This document shows, one piece after another, positions 40,136-51,248 of a DNA stretch of 64,000 nt. Position 1 is the first letter of the stretch, and each line of letters begins with the position of its first letter. The notes under the pieces are model-generated. The model searched no databases and was not told where the DNA came from. It was given only the letters and a program-made list of their open reading frames with translations. This DNA is from Flaccisagitta enflata. Lineage: Eukaryota; Chaetognatha; Sagittoidea; Aphragmophora. Made by a program: the position numbers and the translations under genes. The stretch covers positions 37,882,001 through 37,946,000 of the forward strand of contig OZ231127.1 in NCBI GenBank assembly GCA_965153355.1. Reading direction: 5' to 3'.

Positions 40136-40486
40136 TAGGTCTTCAAATCATCCCAATATGCTCTGCTCTAACAATATAAATACATTGATACATACAATTT
40201 GGTACCGCCTTAAAATGCCTGAAAAGGATGAAATCAAAAAGGGTCAAAGACTGACAGACCAACCAATTGACCAACCGATAGGTCTACAGGCAGACAAATA
40301 GGTTAAATATCGACACTATTGATTACACTGCGGTGAAAAAAGTGTTTTTGTTGTTGACTGTTTCATTCATTCTTCTTTACCCTCTCTTCTGGATATGTTC
40401 GAGTAGCCTAGTTAATGGGAATGTAGAAATTTCATCCACTTGTTGTCGTCTCTCATTTTCCTCCCAACATCTGTCTATGTTTGAAA

Positions 40487-41120
40487 ATGTCTGAGAAAAA
40501 GAAAAAGGTCAAGAGCGTTGAACTCCCGGAATATGGTCCACTAGGTGATCTCTCTCACTTGGAGGATCTGAAGGAGCCCAAGACGCCGTCTAATCGGCAA
40601 GTTATGCGTTTTTTCTTTTTTTCATAAGTCTCGGCCAGTCCATGAATGACGCTGCAGACGCAGTTGTGGAACGCGTCCTGCAAAAGCACCCAACTACCTC
40701 GGTTTCAAAAACGGAACATCGTCTCAGGGAAGATGTTAAGGACATCTACACCGAAGCCAAGTAGAAAAGACCAATCTTTTAAAATCTGCATCTTTTATCA
40801 ACAATTCCATTTCCAACTACTCTGAACATCTTTGCCGCTGCACCATATATGACATTACAATTTGAATGTTTCAATTGTATCCACACCCAGACGTTTGAAT
40901 TCCTGGCCGCATAAGGATCGAGCATCTTACGCAACAATGATTGAAGAATGGATGACGAGGATGAAGTGGGAATTCAACATACTACCGTACAGTAAAGGTG
41001 GCGCTGCTCCTGGCTACGTCAAACACCCAGATCCTTGTACCGTAGAATATGAACAACGCAAATTGAATGAAGAACAGAGCGAGAGGAAACGGAGAAGAGA
41101 ATCCGAGGAGGAAGCTGAGG

Positions 41121-41219
<99 letters not shown>

Positions 41220-43823
41220 GAGGCTAAAGCGCCAGACAGTGAGACGTAGAGACAGAAGGAAAGACAGACTCAGGGTCAAACAGATACAAACACTAACACA
41301 TCAAATGACCATTCAAACAGTGACAAAAACGAGCAGATTTGCTAAAGAAACAAAAGTAAAAGCTAAACAAAACAAATTATCTCCATGACAGGGTCTCAGG
41401 GGAATTTGCTCTGAGTGCCTTGGTCTCAATATCCCGGATATGAAATGTCCATCTTGCGCGTCCAACTCATCTCGTACACGTGCGGCTGCAGTAAAGAAAC
41501 CAGCAATCGATCCCTCGCTTTTCCTTTTGGGATGCGCCAACGAGGAAGCTCTTTCAGGTCCATGTTGCTCCAACCCAGTCGACGATCACGAAGAATGTGA
41601 GCATCCATCTATCATGAAAGGCCTCATTTACGACGGATTTTGGAATGACGACGATGTTAAAGATGAAGATTACGTGCAACCAGCAGAGCCAACGGCGCCA
41701 AAATCGAAAACCATTAAATTAGAATGGAGTGACACTCGCTCATACATCCGCAGTTTGGTGGAAGAAATGGACTGGCGTCATCTCTCTATACGCGATGCTC
41801 ATCATCTGCTGCACACCATGTTTGTAAAGGGTGGTGGTGATCCCAATGATCAAATCATTTCCTACGCGTCAGTCCAATGAATGGTTGAGGAAGTGAGAGC
41901 CGAGGCAGTTGAAAGAATAAAAGCTCAGAAGTTTCCTCAAAGAGCGATCGTTCATTTCGACGGTGCCAAGTGCAAATTGGGAAAGAAAAATGGGGCAAGA
42001 TTCGTTGAGCATTTGTCAATATCTGTGACAGGATTAGGAGGGGAATTTCATGTGGGCGTTTTTGAAGTCAACAATGGAACTGGTAAAATTGTCTTTCTTA
42101 TCATCTTTTCTCAATGCAAAACGTCCCTTGTCAGCTTTGTTTGATATGCATCCAACTTTGCTCATTTTTAGTCACGTGCTACGCGACTTTACACCCAGTT
42201 ATGTTGGTCCGTTGGTTAGTTGGTTGGTCGGTCAGTTGGTTGGTCAATTCCCTTTTTACTTTCTTGCTGTTTTTGAGCTTTTTGAGCATAATGCTCCTGC
42301 CCAGATACCCTTGTGACCTTCTCTAGCACTGCTCCTGCCCACTCGCACACCTTGTTCTCGTTCACTTATGCATTTGTTGGTTGGTCGATCTGTCATCTTG
42401 TTTGTCTGTAAGTCGATTCTTATACTCTGGTTATACTGTCACATACAAATTAAGTAGACATGCTTCGCTTTTTGTTAAAAAAGGTGAAGAAGTTGCGCGG
42501 GTGGTGATTGAAAAACTCAAAGAAATAGGAATATTCCACAAAGTGGCGGGCCTTTGTTTTGATACCTGTGCTGCTAACACAGGATGGGCACGAGGTATGA
42601 CAAATGGTTTTCATAACCAATCAAGGCAATGTAAAAACAAGTGACGCGGGGTCACAATATTGTCGCGGACGGATGGGCAGGGGCATCCAACCCCCATCCA
42701 CACCCCATACCCCCACCCACCAACTCACATACCCCCAAAAAAAAACACAACTAAAATGCTTGTTATTCCATTTTTTGACTCATGGGTTACGGACGGACCG
42801 ACGGACGGACCGACGGACCAACGGACCGACGGACGGACAAAGCCTCTTATAGAGTTGCGTGTCCGCAACTATAAGTATTTGACTTCATATCATTATACAC
42901 AAGGTGCGTGTATTCAAATCGAGAAAGAAGCACCTGGCCTTCTGCCGTTTGTCTACTTTGCGTGTCGTCGGCATAAATTGGAACGGGACCTGAATGCAGT
43001 ATGGAGGACAGCTTTTCCTGGACCAACGACAGCACCCACAGATGAACTCTGCGAGCGCGTGTGGAAGCACCATGAAGCGGGAAACTTTCCTGACAGTCTG
43101 GATGAAAGCTGTCCTCATGTTTTACCATCGGGATCTAAGTTTTTCCGAGAGCAGCGAGAAAAAGTGGTCGAACTTGCGGAGAAGATGAACAAAACAGCGG
43201 AAAGGGATGGAACACTACCCCGGGACGATTATCGTTACCTTTTCAATTTGATTCAAGTAAATTTGAAAATTACAGACAGCGAAAGCAATTCATTTTCCTC
43301 CGGCTCTGTATCTCTGTTTCTCTCTCTCTCTCTCTCTGTTGGCGGCTGAATCATGACCGCCGGTTGGCTGCTTGGATGGTTTGTCCATAACACATTCTTT
43401 CAACAGATTGCATGACGGTCGTATTAGTCTTGAATCTTCCTATCTAAAGTTTTTCCCATCATTAATAAATCAACATCCAAATTAGTTTGTTCTGGGAATC
43501 ACAAAGAAGCTAAAGCTGAGGAAGCCACCGCGAACCGACAAAGCCCGGTGGATGGGCTACGCCATCAACGTTCTTCTTGCATGGTTGCTACAAGATCAAA
43601 TCGAGATTCCTGAGGATCAGCTCAATGCCGTCTTCGAAGTTGTTCGCTTCATCGCATACATATACGTGATTCCTTGGTTCCGAAGTCCCTTTGTCGTTGA
43701 TGCCGCAAAGATTGAACTGGACATGATAAAGTCATTAGACAAACACAAACGGTAAAAAAATGTCAAAACAATGACAACGACAAAAACATTGAAAACAAAA
43801 ACAACAACAAAAACAACCACAAA

Positions 43824-43883
<60 letters not shown>

Positions 43884-43939
43884 CCACAACAACAACATAA
43901 ATATCAACAATATCAATATTAATGAAATTGATAAGATCT

Positions 43940-44006
<67 letters not shown>

Positions 44007-44103
44007 GCAACAACAACGACAACAACGACAACAACGACAACGATAACAACAACAACAACGATAACAACAACAACAACAACAACAACAGCAACAACAACAA
44101 CAA

Positions 44104-44140
<37 letters not shown>

Positions 44141-45174
44141 TACAACCACACCATCTTCCGTAACAACAACATCAGCAACAATATCAGAAACACTGAAAAA
44201 GTATCAGCAATAAACTGGGCGTGTTACTAGTGAAGATTAAAAATGTGTTTGTTCCCATTGAACGCGTTTTCAGCCTGAACTCATATTTAACAATTTCAAC
44301 CGTCTTACGAGGGAGTGAGCAAAGTGAGTGAACAAGCCCGTAAATAGAGTGAGCGAGCGAAGCTAGCATAGCGAAGCAAAACGCCGTAGAGCGAGTGAGC
44401 GGAGTGAGCGGTGCGAGCGAACGAACATAGCGAGCGACCGAGTGGCCCGCTAATAACGCGGTTGTCTGCGACTAGAAACACACCCTAACCAGACAACTGG
44501 CACAATGTAAGTTGCACGATCGAGATGATCAGTGATTTGCATTTTGTAATTTAGGGCAAGCGCATTAGCAAAAACCATTTGTGTCAACTTGCGAGTTCAA
44601 ATAAATCGTCAATCCTGGTCCTTGGAACCGGGGCAGATAGCTGCATCACTCTTCTCCAAAAACGTCGACGACGACACGAAATCAAGAATCGCATCACAAA
44701 TTCTGGCGCTAAAACCATCATCGATTGCCATCACAAGTCCGGCTTTAAATCGGGGAAAACCATCGCTACCAGAAATTTCATCGAAGAACGAACTTCAAGA
44801 TTTTGTCACCGAGCGATCCATCCTGTTTCTAGAACGTTTTTGTCCAAATTATGCTAAATGGTTACCCACAAATGCTCCGTGGGATCACATTCCGGAATTT
44901 CAACAGGACAAAGAGCTTGTTGATGCCATTCAAACCGTCAACGATCCTGCGGAGAGAATGTGTTCATTTTCGAAACGTTTTAAGGTGCTTAAATTTTAAA
45001 TCCCAATTTACTCTTTAGGCAGCGATTTTGAAAATTTTCCCATGTGAACAAATTGATTGATAATTTCAGGATTCCGGCCCTCAACAACCGGAAGCACGGG
45101 CAAAGTTTTTTGCAAACATCTTCGATGCAAAGACCAGATGTAAAATGCAAGCAAAGAGGCCAAAAGTGGAGTAG
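40487..45174 (+). CDS. Spliced DDE/RNase H-like transposase, nine exons, one stop
   Basis: Proposed exons are 40487-40600, about 40629-40760, 40891-41119, 41392-42082, 42484-42594, 42904-43256, 43486-43751, 44555-44984 and 45070-45174. From exon 3 on, every intron is GT-AG and phases agree (0, 1, 1, 0, 2, 0), ending at TAG. The product would be about 810 residues. Seen in order: a lysine-rich start; a basic-acidic exon 3; a cysteine cluster (CSEC..CPSC) in exon 4; then HFDGAKCK, FDTCAANTG, FACRRH and ARWMGYAIN. The two aspartate motifs followed by a C-x-x-H match the layout of RNase H-fold transposases such as hAT and MULE. As I recall, widespread uncharacterised invertebrate proteins share a CFDTTASNTG-like motif. 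The third acidic residue is not assigned. Defects are a TGA at 41878-41880 and a frame break near 40601-40629. The exon 3 donor, beside a (GA)n array, is the least certain junction. Confidence 0.75.
41392..42082 (+). CDS. Transposase exon 4: cysteine cluster to first catalytic motif
   Basis: The acceptor is 'atgacag' and the donor 'ctg|gtaaaatt'. The exon opens with GICSECLG..MKCPSCAS, four cysteines spaced like a zinc ribbon, then more cysteines (GPCCSN, EECEH). A helical region near WSDTRSYIRSLVEEMDWRHL follows. After the in-frame TGA at 41878-41880 the frame continues at once with ATG and reads VEEVRAEAVERIK, then RAIVHFDGAK, the likely first catalytic aspartate. The part before the stop (163 codons) and the part after it could instead be two proteins. 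Confidence 0.7.
42166..42357 (-). mobile_element. HINE copy inside transposase intron 4
   Basis: In + coordinates it runs 'tttttagtcacgtgctacgc', 'gactttacaccc', a GTTGGTTGGTC array, 'aatgctcctgcccag', 'ctgctcctgcccactcgcac' and 'accttgttc'. It lies wholly between the splice sites at 42083 and 42483, antisense to the gene. Confidence 0.7.
42484..42594 (+). CDS. Transposase exon 5: second catalytic motif
   Basis: Reads GEEVARVVIEKLKEIG, then KVAGLCFDTCAANTGWARG. The aspartate in FDTCAANTG is the likely second metal-binding residue. It is bounded by 'gttaaaaaag' and 'cgag|gtatgac', both phase 1, so one codon is split at each side and both give glycine. Confidence 0.75.
42643..42872 (+). mobile_element. 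HINE subfamily 2 copy inside transposase intron 5
   Basis: The 5' side is 'gacgcggggtcacaatattg' then TCGCGGACGG and 'gggcaggggcat'. The 3' side is GGACGGACC units then 'agcctcttatagagttgcg' plus 'tgtccgcaactat', a hairpin end. It lies between the splice sites at 42595 and 42903, in the sense direction. Confidence 0.75.
42904..43256 (+). CDS. Transposase exon 6: C-x-x-H motif and insertion domain
   Basis: Continues with ACIQIEKEAPGLLPFVYFACRRHKLERDLNAVW. The cysteine and histidine of FACRRH sit where hAT and MULE transposases have their C-x-x-H. A charged, mostly helical stretch follows, ending DDYRYLFNLIQ at a phase-0 GT donor. Confidence 0.75.
43486..43751 (+). CDS. Transposase exon 7: ARWM motif
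   Basis: Starts FVLGITKKLKLRKPPRTDKARWMGYAINVLLAWLL. It continues with IPEDQLNAVFEVVRFIAYIYVIPWF and ends in KSLDKHK before a phase-2 donor. A glutamate in this exon is the best candidate for the third catalytic residue, but I cannot fix which one. Confidence 0.7.
43790..44150. repeat. (CAA)n arrays in transposase intron 7
   Basis: CAA/CAACGA units run 43790-43890 and 43940-44150 inside the 803-bp intron 43752-44554. A GAGCGAGTGAGC-rich patch lies at 44320-44460 in the same intron. Confidence 0.9.
44555..45174 (+). CDS. Transposase exons 8 and 9, C terminus
   Basis: Exon 8 (44555-44984) completes the split arginine codon and reads ASALAKTICVNLRVQ, later FLERFCPNYAKWL and PWDHIPEFQQDKEL, ending SKRFK. 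An 85-bp intron with acceptor 'tttcag' leads to exon 9 (45070-45174), with KFFANIFDAKTRCKMQAKRP and TAG. The first 12 codons or so of exon 8 lie upstream of the first possible start in that frame, consistent with splicing rather than a separate gene. Confidence 0.65.
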
Positions 45175-45387
45175 CTGAAAGACAATGTGGATGAAGATCG
45201 TATTTCATTTTGTATTTTAAGTATTGATCGTTTAAAGCTGGTTAAGAGCACCTTTCAATTTCTGTTAAAACCTGAATTTTCTTGAATTGCAATGTTAAGC
45301 GATGTATTTCTTTAAAAGTCAAAAAATGGTGCCTCGATCTTGTCTTTGATTACTCATGGATCCGTTATAACAGTATTCGTGATTTCT

Positions 45388-45517
45388 GAGCAAAACAGCC
45401 CCTGCCCACCCAAAAATTTAGCCCCTGCCCAATGATTGACTGCCCCTGCCCCTGAGTGTACTGCCCCTGCCTACCCACCAGCGACTGCTTATTGGCCGTG
45501 TATCTGGCCTTGTTTGA
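45388..45517 (-). mobile_element. HINE 5' part
   Basis: Four 'gcccctgccc' units are followed by 'accagcgactgcttattgg' and 'ccgtgtatctggccttgttt'. This is the reverse complement of the family 5' end with the CCTGCCC block multiplied. The hairpin side is missing. It separates the transposase 3' end from the right TIR array. Confidence 0.6.
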
Positions 45518-46809
45518 ATGAGACTGGCCAAAAATATTTTCTCCCAACTGTTCAAAGTTGAATGGTTAAAACCCCAAAATCACCAACAACCGCCTCAACT
45601 GTAATTTGGCATTTTTCAACCAAAACTCCAATTCACTTCTGTTTTTTTGGCTATTAGCATTAAGTTGCAACTCATTTGACCAAAAATTTGATATTTCGAT
45701 TTTTATCTCCATTTCCTTGTAAGAATTAGCTCAACGAAATGTGATTGTTCAAACACCTGAATTACACAATTTTCACTGTACTTTGAGAGATCACTGTAGC
45801 GCCATTTCTGAAGGAAACTGGACCAAATTTATGAGATTCTGAGAGATTTTTTTATGCTTTTTTGAATGAGACCAGCCAAAAATATTTTCTCCCAATCGTG
45901 TGAAAGATATAAGCTTTCAAAGTTGAATTGTTACAACCCCAAAATCACCAACAACCACCACAACTGTTATTTGGCATTTTTCCACCAAAATTCCAATTCA
46001 CTTCTGGTTTTTTGGCTATCATCATTGAGTTGCAACATAATTTGACCAAAAAAATTGATATTTCGATTTTTATCTCCATTTCCTTGGAAGAAATAGCTCA
46101 ACGAAATGAGATTGTTCAAACACCTGAAATACACAATTTTCACTGTACTTTGAGAGATCACTGTAGCGCCATTTCTGAATGAAACTGGACAAAATTTATG
46201 AGATTCTGAAAGATTTCTCTATGCTTTTTTGAATGAGACCGGCCAAAAATATTTTCTCCCAAGAGTGTAAAAGATATGAGCTTTCAAAGTTGAATGGTTA
46301 AAACCCCAAAATCACCAACAACCACCACAACTGTAATTTGGCATTTTTCAACCAAAATTCCGATTTAGATTTGGTTTTTTGGCTAAAACCATCAAGTTAC
46401 AACATAAATTGACCAAAAAAATTGATATTTTGAATTTTCGTCATTTTTTACGACCACCTCCATCAGGACCTGAATTTTGGCCAATTTGACCCCCTTGCCC
46501 CCACCCCATGGGGCGTCCCCCTCACCCACCCACCCCACTACCCTCTTGCATGTTTTTGCTCCCCAATGAGTCCAAAAAATGTGCTTAATCATCAAAAACA
46601 GGCTAGCAAAAAGAAATTTGAAGTTGACAGGTCACCACCAGCTTTGGCTCATTTTGGGGCCATTTTTTCAAGCTTTTAAGTGGTGGACTACTCACAGGAC
46701 CACTTTGGGAAGCCCCCCAAGGGTATTTTCGTGTTCTACCACACCCACCCCGTGCCCAAAACCGCGGCACAGACGATCTGAGGCCTAGAGGCCATTTTGA
46801 TACACCTCA
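45518..46809. repeat. Right terminal arm with tandem units of about 350 bp
   Basis: The segment from 'gaatgagaccggccaaaaat' through 'ctgtagcgccatttctgaa' occurs at about 45520, 45865 and 46228. The outermost copy continues into the terminus. The right arm is thus expanded differently from the left, with units about twice as long. Confidence 0.8.
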
Positions 46810-46818
46810 ATGTGAGAT

Positions 46819-46878
46819 TTTATTGATCATTACAACTTCAATGGTAGATTTTTTATGAGGGCGGTTTTTTATGAGGGC
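46819..46878. repeat. Interrupted 160-bp tandem unit between two insertions
   Basis: 'tttattgatcattacaacttcaatgg' continues the unit broken at 38926. A 16-bp 'ttttttatgagggcgg' is present twice just before the LINE. Confidence 0.6.
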
Positions 46879-48531
46879 GGTTTTAGCTGGACCTATAGGT
46901 CATATAGTCAATTTCTCTCTACTCTCTGAAGCAGTTCCCTCAAGCTTTAAGGACGCTAGAGTAACTCCGTTATTCAAAAAAGGATCACGATTGGATCCGT
47001 CTAACTACAGACAGTATTTTAAATGTTGTGTCCAAGGTTCTTGAGAGAGCTGTTAGTGAACAGTTAGTTCAGTATCTAGAAAAGAACAAGTTTTTGACAA
47101 GTTCTCAATCCGGTTTTCATAGTAATTTTTCTACTGACACATGTCTCATTGGCCTAACTGAGTATATAAGAAGTGAAGTGTCTCAGGGGCGCATTGTTGG
47201 TATGGTCTTATTAGATCTACAAAAGGCTTTCGATTGTGTCAACCACGAAATTCTTTTACGGAAACTTAAGGGTATGGGGGTGGGATGTACCGATTGGTTT
47301 CGATCCTATCTCACCTGCAGGCGTCAGTGTGTGGCCGTGGGTGGGGTGAGTTCGGAATTCCTTGAGGTTACCTGTGGAGTACCTCAGGGGAGCATTTTGG
47401 GCCCCATCCTCTTTATCTGCTATATCAATGATATGGCAGCATGTCTTAATTGCAAAGTCTCCCTTTACGCAGACGACAGCACACTGATCGCCTCGGGTAG
47501 ATCGGGTGACGAACTAGCCACTTATCTGTCCAATGAGCTGAAAATCTGTCGGGACTGGATGACAGATAATAAACTGTCTCTTCACCTTGGAAAAACAGAG
47601 TGTATGGTTTTTGGTTCTAGGCGGAAGCTAAAATCTCTTAAAGACTTTCGTATTCAATGCGGTGATGCGGTTGTGGAAAGGGTTGAGACTGTTAAGTATC
47701 TTGGTTTTCTGTTAGATGAGCAATTGAATGGCGCTGCCCACGTTGGAACAGAAATGCGCACTTACTTAACACTACCGTACGCAAAACTCTGTGCTCTGCA
47801 CTGGTGCAACCATATTTTGATTATTGTTGCTCATCGTGGTATAATAATGTGACAATGGAGTACAAAAGGAAGCTAGACGTTTCGCAAAGAAAAATGGTCC
47901 GATACATTCTTGGCCTAGATTTCCGCGCTCATGTTGATTTTAGTCATTTTAGAAGTCTTGGATGGCTATCTGTAGCACGTTTATTGCACGTATTTCGCAT
48001 TAATGCCAATCTTGCCCCACAGTACATGAAGGAGAATTTTAAGCGCGTACATCAGGTTCATGACCACAATACTCGAGGAAGCGTTTCTGATTTTTATGTC
48101 CCAAAGATTGGTAATTCGGAAACCCTAAAGCGAAGCTTTTTTTTCAGTGGCATCAAAGATTGGAATTCGCTTCCCCATGATTTGAAAAGTATAAAAAATG
48201 AAAAGTCTTTTAAGTCGAGGTTGAAGGCTTTCATCATGGATCAATACTAATCAGTCATGCTTTTTAGTAGTGCTCAACACTATGTTGATTTTATCATCAC
48301 TAGTTTTTATTCTTTATTCTTCCACTTTTAGTTTTTGCTTTTACACTCAATTCGAGTTTTGCTTTTACTCTTACGCGTTAAGATATACTGGCTGTTCATG
48401 CTATAATTAGTCTCGGACCTCAATGGAAATAAGTTGTATGACTTTTTTGGGCTATCCGTAGATATGACTTTTTGTACCTGATGCACTTGTACTGTCTTAT
48501 CTTAAATACATTACATTTCATTACATTACAG
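46879..48531 (+). mobile_element. 5'-truncated LINE, CR1/Jockey-like
   Basis: It contains the 3' half of a non-LTR retrotransposon: reverse transcriptase (46883-48250) and a 280-bp 3' UTR ending in an ATTACATTTCATTACATTAC-type tail. A simple repeated tail rather than poly-A is usual in CR1/L2-type LINEs. No endonuclease domain remains. It lies in the same 160-bp tandem unit that resumes at 48532. Confidence 0.8.
46883..48250 (+). pseudogene. LINE reverse transcriptase, two frameshifts
   Basis: Three overlapping frames give one protein. 46883 to about 47012 reads FKDARVTPLFKKGSRLDPSN. About 47013-47750 contains the fingers-palm motifs GMVLLDLQKAFDCVNHEILL, CGVPQGSILGPILF and the active-site YADD at about residue 149 of that frame. 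About 47765-48250 has LVQPYFDYCCSSWYNN and a C-terminal WNSLPHDLKSIK, typical of CR1/Jockey-clade ORF2. Breaks at about 47013 and 47745-47765 disrupt it, the second with an apparent small deletion, and the N-terminal endonuclease is missing. It encodes the enzyme for target-primed reverse transcription and is inactive here. Confidence 0.88.
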
Positions 48532-48640
48532 GGCCTCGATGATGCACTTGACGACCTGCTGCAGCATACCCAATGTCAACAATTGAGAGAACAACCTAGA
48601 ATTATAGTTGACTGTGGCTAATGCAGTAAAGAGCTAGAGA
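48532..48640 (+). repeat. Continuation of the 160-bp tandem unit
   Basis: 'gatgcacttgacgacctgct' then 'gcagcata' resumes directly after the LINE tail and matches 38668 and 38826. Confidence 0.75.
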
Positions 48641-48649
48641 TTTCATTGA

Positions 48650-49055
48650 TAATGAGCTAGCAATTACGCGTAACAGCTTCAAACCGATCGTTTGGGAATT
48701 GATCCTAATTTTCATTGTCAAGTGACGCTTTACAGCGCTTATTCTTTCATTCGAAGTCGATCTTATTGGCTTTTTGTTGTTTTCATAAATACATACAGGT
48801 TCTTGGCACTTTTCAAGCATTTTTGACCATTTTAGTGAGTATTTCAAGGGACCAACTACATAAAACACAGGTGCCAAAAATCTCGCTAATTTCTCCCCTT
48901 AAAAACTCATAAAATCAACATGGTCAATTTTATTTTTTTGGGCCAAAAATGTCTGAAACCTTCAAAAACCCCACCCCAGAGACACTTTCGGGTGAAAAAG
49001 GGCCATGAATGGTCACTGACATGAATTTGGAAAAATTAGGCCTTATACCTACTTA
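48650..49055. other. Unassigned stretch
   Basis: No coding, RNA or repeat feature recognised. Confidence 0.4.
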
Positions 49056-49058
49056 AAC

Positions 49059-49732
<674 letters not shown>

Positions 49733-50274
49733 ACAATGACACAGAAGACGAAAATAGTGATGATGCTGATGGTGATCTCAAAATGTTTTCAACTTTTAGA
49801 TAACGCTCCTAATGGAAGAACCTCCGCATACAAATTGCGCCGAAAAAAGTAGAGGACCAAATTAATACGGTTCTCCTTCCCACTGTTTTCATCACAAAGA
49901 ACACGTGAACGGCGGGAACGTGTGTACCATGCCATTAGGGAGTACCAATTTCTTCCAAGAGGCTATGGGGTGAAACCTGAAATCGACAACTGTTGTCGTG
50001 CGTATTTGATTAGATTTTGTTTTATGGCATAGATAGGGCTGCCGAGAATGCCCTGACAGGAAGGAAAAGATTCCATTGAAAAATACGAATGTCCGTATAC
50101 AAGTGGATTCCACAAGAAATCAGTTTTGGTAGTTTTTGTTCGGACGACATTTATGCAAGAAGAAAAAAGGGAAGTTGAGATCCAATACTTGAAATTTATG
50201 AATCGGAAAAAAGTAATTCGTATTTTAGAATGGGTAGAAAAGAACGAAACTGTTCATGATTTATACACGTATTA

Positions 50275-51248
50275 ACTATGGCAAAAAAAAAAAGCGAACA
50301 GTTACTTCTTTTGCCTATAAATCCTTTGAAAATTCACCCAGTGTGCTGAAATTTTTACTGGAGTTTCTTTTTGGTATTATAAAGCATCACTGAAAAAATC
50401 GATGTCCTGCTCCAAATAGTTTAGGAATTATTGATTTTTTAAAAGTGCTTGTCCGATGATCAGAAATTCAACGTACACACATAAGAATTTTCAAAGAATG
50501 AATAAACAAATTTAAAAAAACCGCACTAAATCTAGTCCGATTTTGATGAAATTTGAAGTGGAAGTAGACCACATTGTTAGCAGGCTGTGGTAAAAATTTC
50601 ATAACGAAACTCTGATTATTTTAGCAGAAACAGCAAATTTTCCAAAACTTTTTTTTATGGGTTTAAGAATGAAGTTAATGAAGATGAAACCTGAAATATA
50701 AAGTAATGCTATGGCCATAGTTTTTTACCGATTATCATAATTTTTTAACTGGTAACTTTTGTACATATGAGTAATCTCCAGTAAAATTTTTGTGAAGATG
50801 GAAGCATTTTTAGTCTCCCAAATTGCAAAAATATTCTTACAGGTAGCTGAATATTTCTTATCCTGAGCAAGCTTACAATCAACCAATATCTACCCCACTA
50901 GACTTTATCTGAGTAGAAGCGAATTTTGCCTAGTATTAGTAAATAGCACTATCAGACTACAGTTCAAAAATCATAACAAAACTCCCAAAACTTTTTGCAC
51001 AATGCTAATTTTACTAAAGATGGAAGTATTTTGATTTGGGATAAATGTCATCTCTGGCAGTCAAAAAATGAGGTGACTTCAGTAAAAACGTAATAACGGC
51101 TTAAGTATTCAACGGATTTTGATGAAATTTTAACCAGACATAGTCCAAATCATGATTATCATTCCCTGTAAATTTTGTGCAAATCGGTCAACATCTTCTT
51201 ATGTTTTTGCTCTCTCAAAATTCGTTCGCTTTTTTATTTTGCCATAGT
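50275..51248. mobile_element. 974-bp mariner-type MITE with ACTATGGCAAAA ends
   Basis: The left end ACTATGGCAAAA, an A-run and GCGAAC are the inverse of the right end GTTCGCTTTTTTATTTTGCC followed by ATAGT. TA flanks both ends (50273-50274 and 51249-51250). The interior repeats 'ttttgatgaaattt' at about 50541 and 51116. No transposase frame is seen. Confidence 0.75.

Larger units (their letters stand above)
38927..46809 (+). mobile_element. Long-TIR DNA transposon, MULE-like, 9-bp duplication
   Basis: The ends are TGAGGTGTATCAAAATGGCC and its reverse complement, with inverted arms matching for at least 670 bp (38927-39600 against about 46140-46809). ATGTGAGAT stands directly outside both ends (38918-38926 and 46810-46818), a perfect 9-bp target duplication. 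Size is 7,883 bp. The flanks join into a tandem-repeat unit that exists uninterrupted next door, which supports a clean insertion. A spliced transposase gene lies inside. Long inverted ends with a 9-bp duplication are typical of Mutator-like elements. The superfamily is inferred because I cannot place the transposase by alignment. Confidence 0.85.

Noticed and set aside
40862-41227. Exon 3 of the transposase extended through the (GA)n array as a 121-residue protein
   Set aside because: The RE-repeat end is microsatellite. A GT donor at 41120 gives a phase-compatible join to 41392, so the array is better treated as intron.
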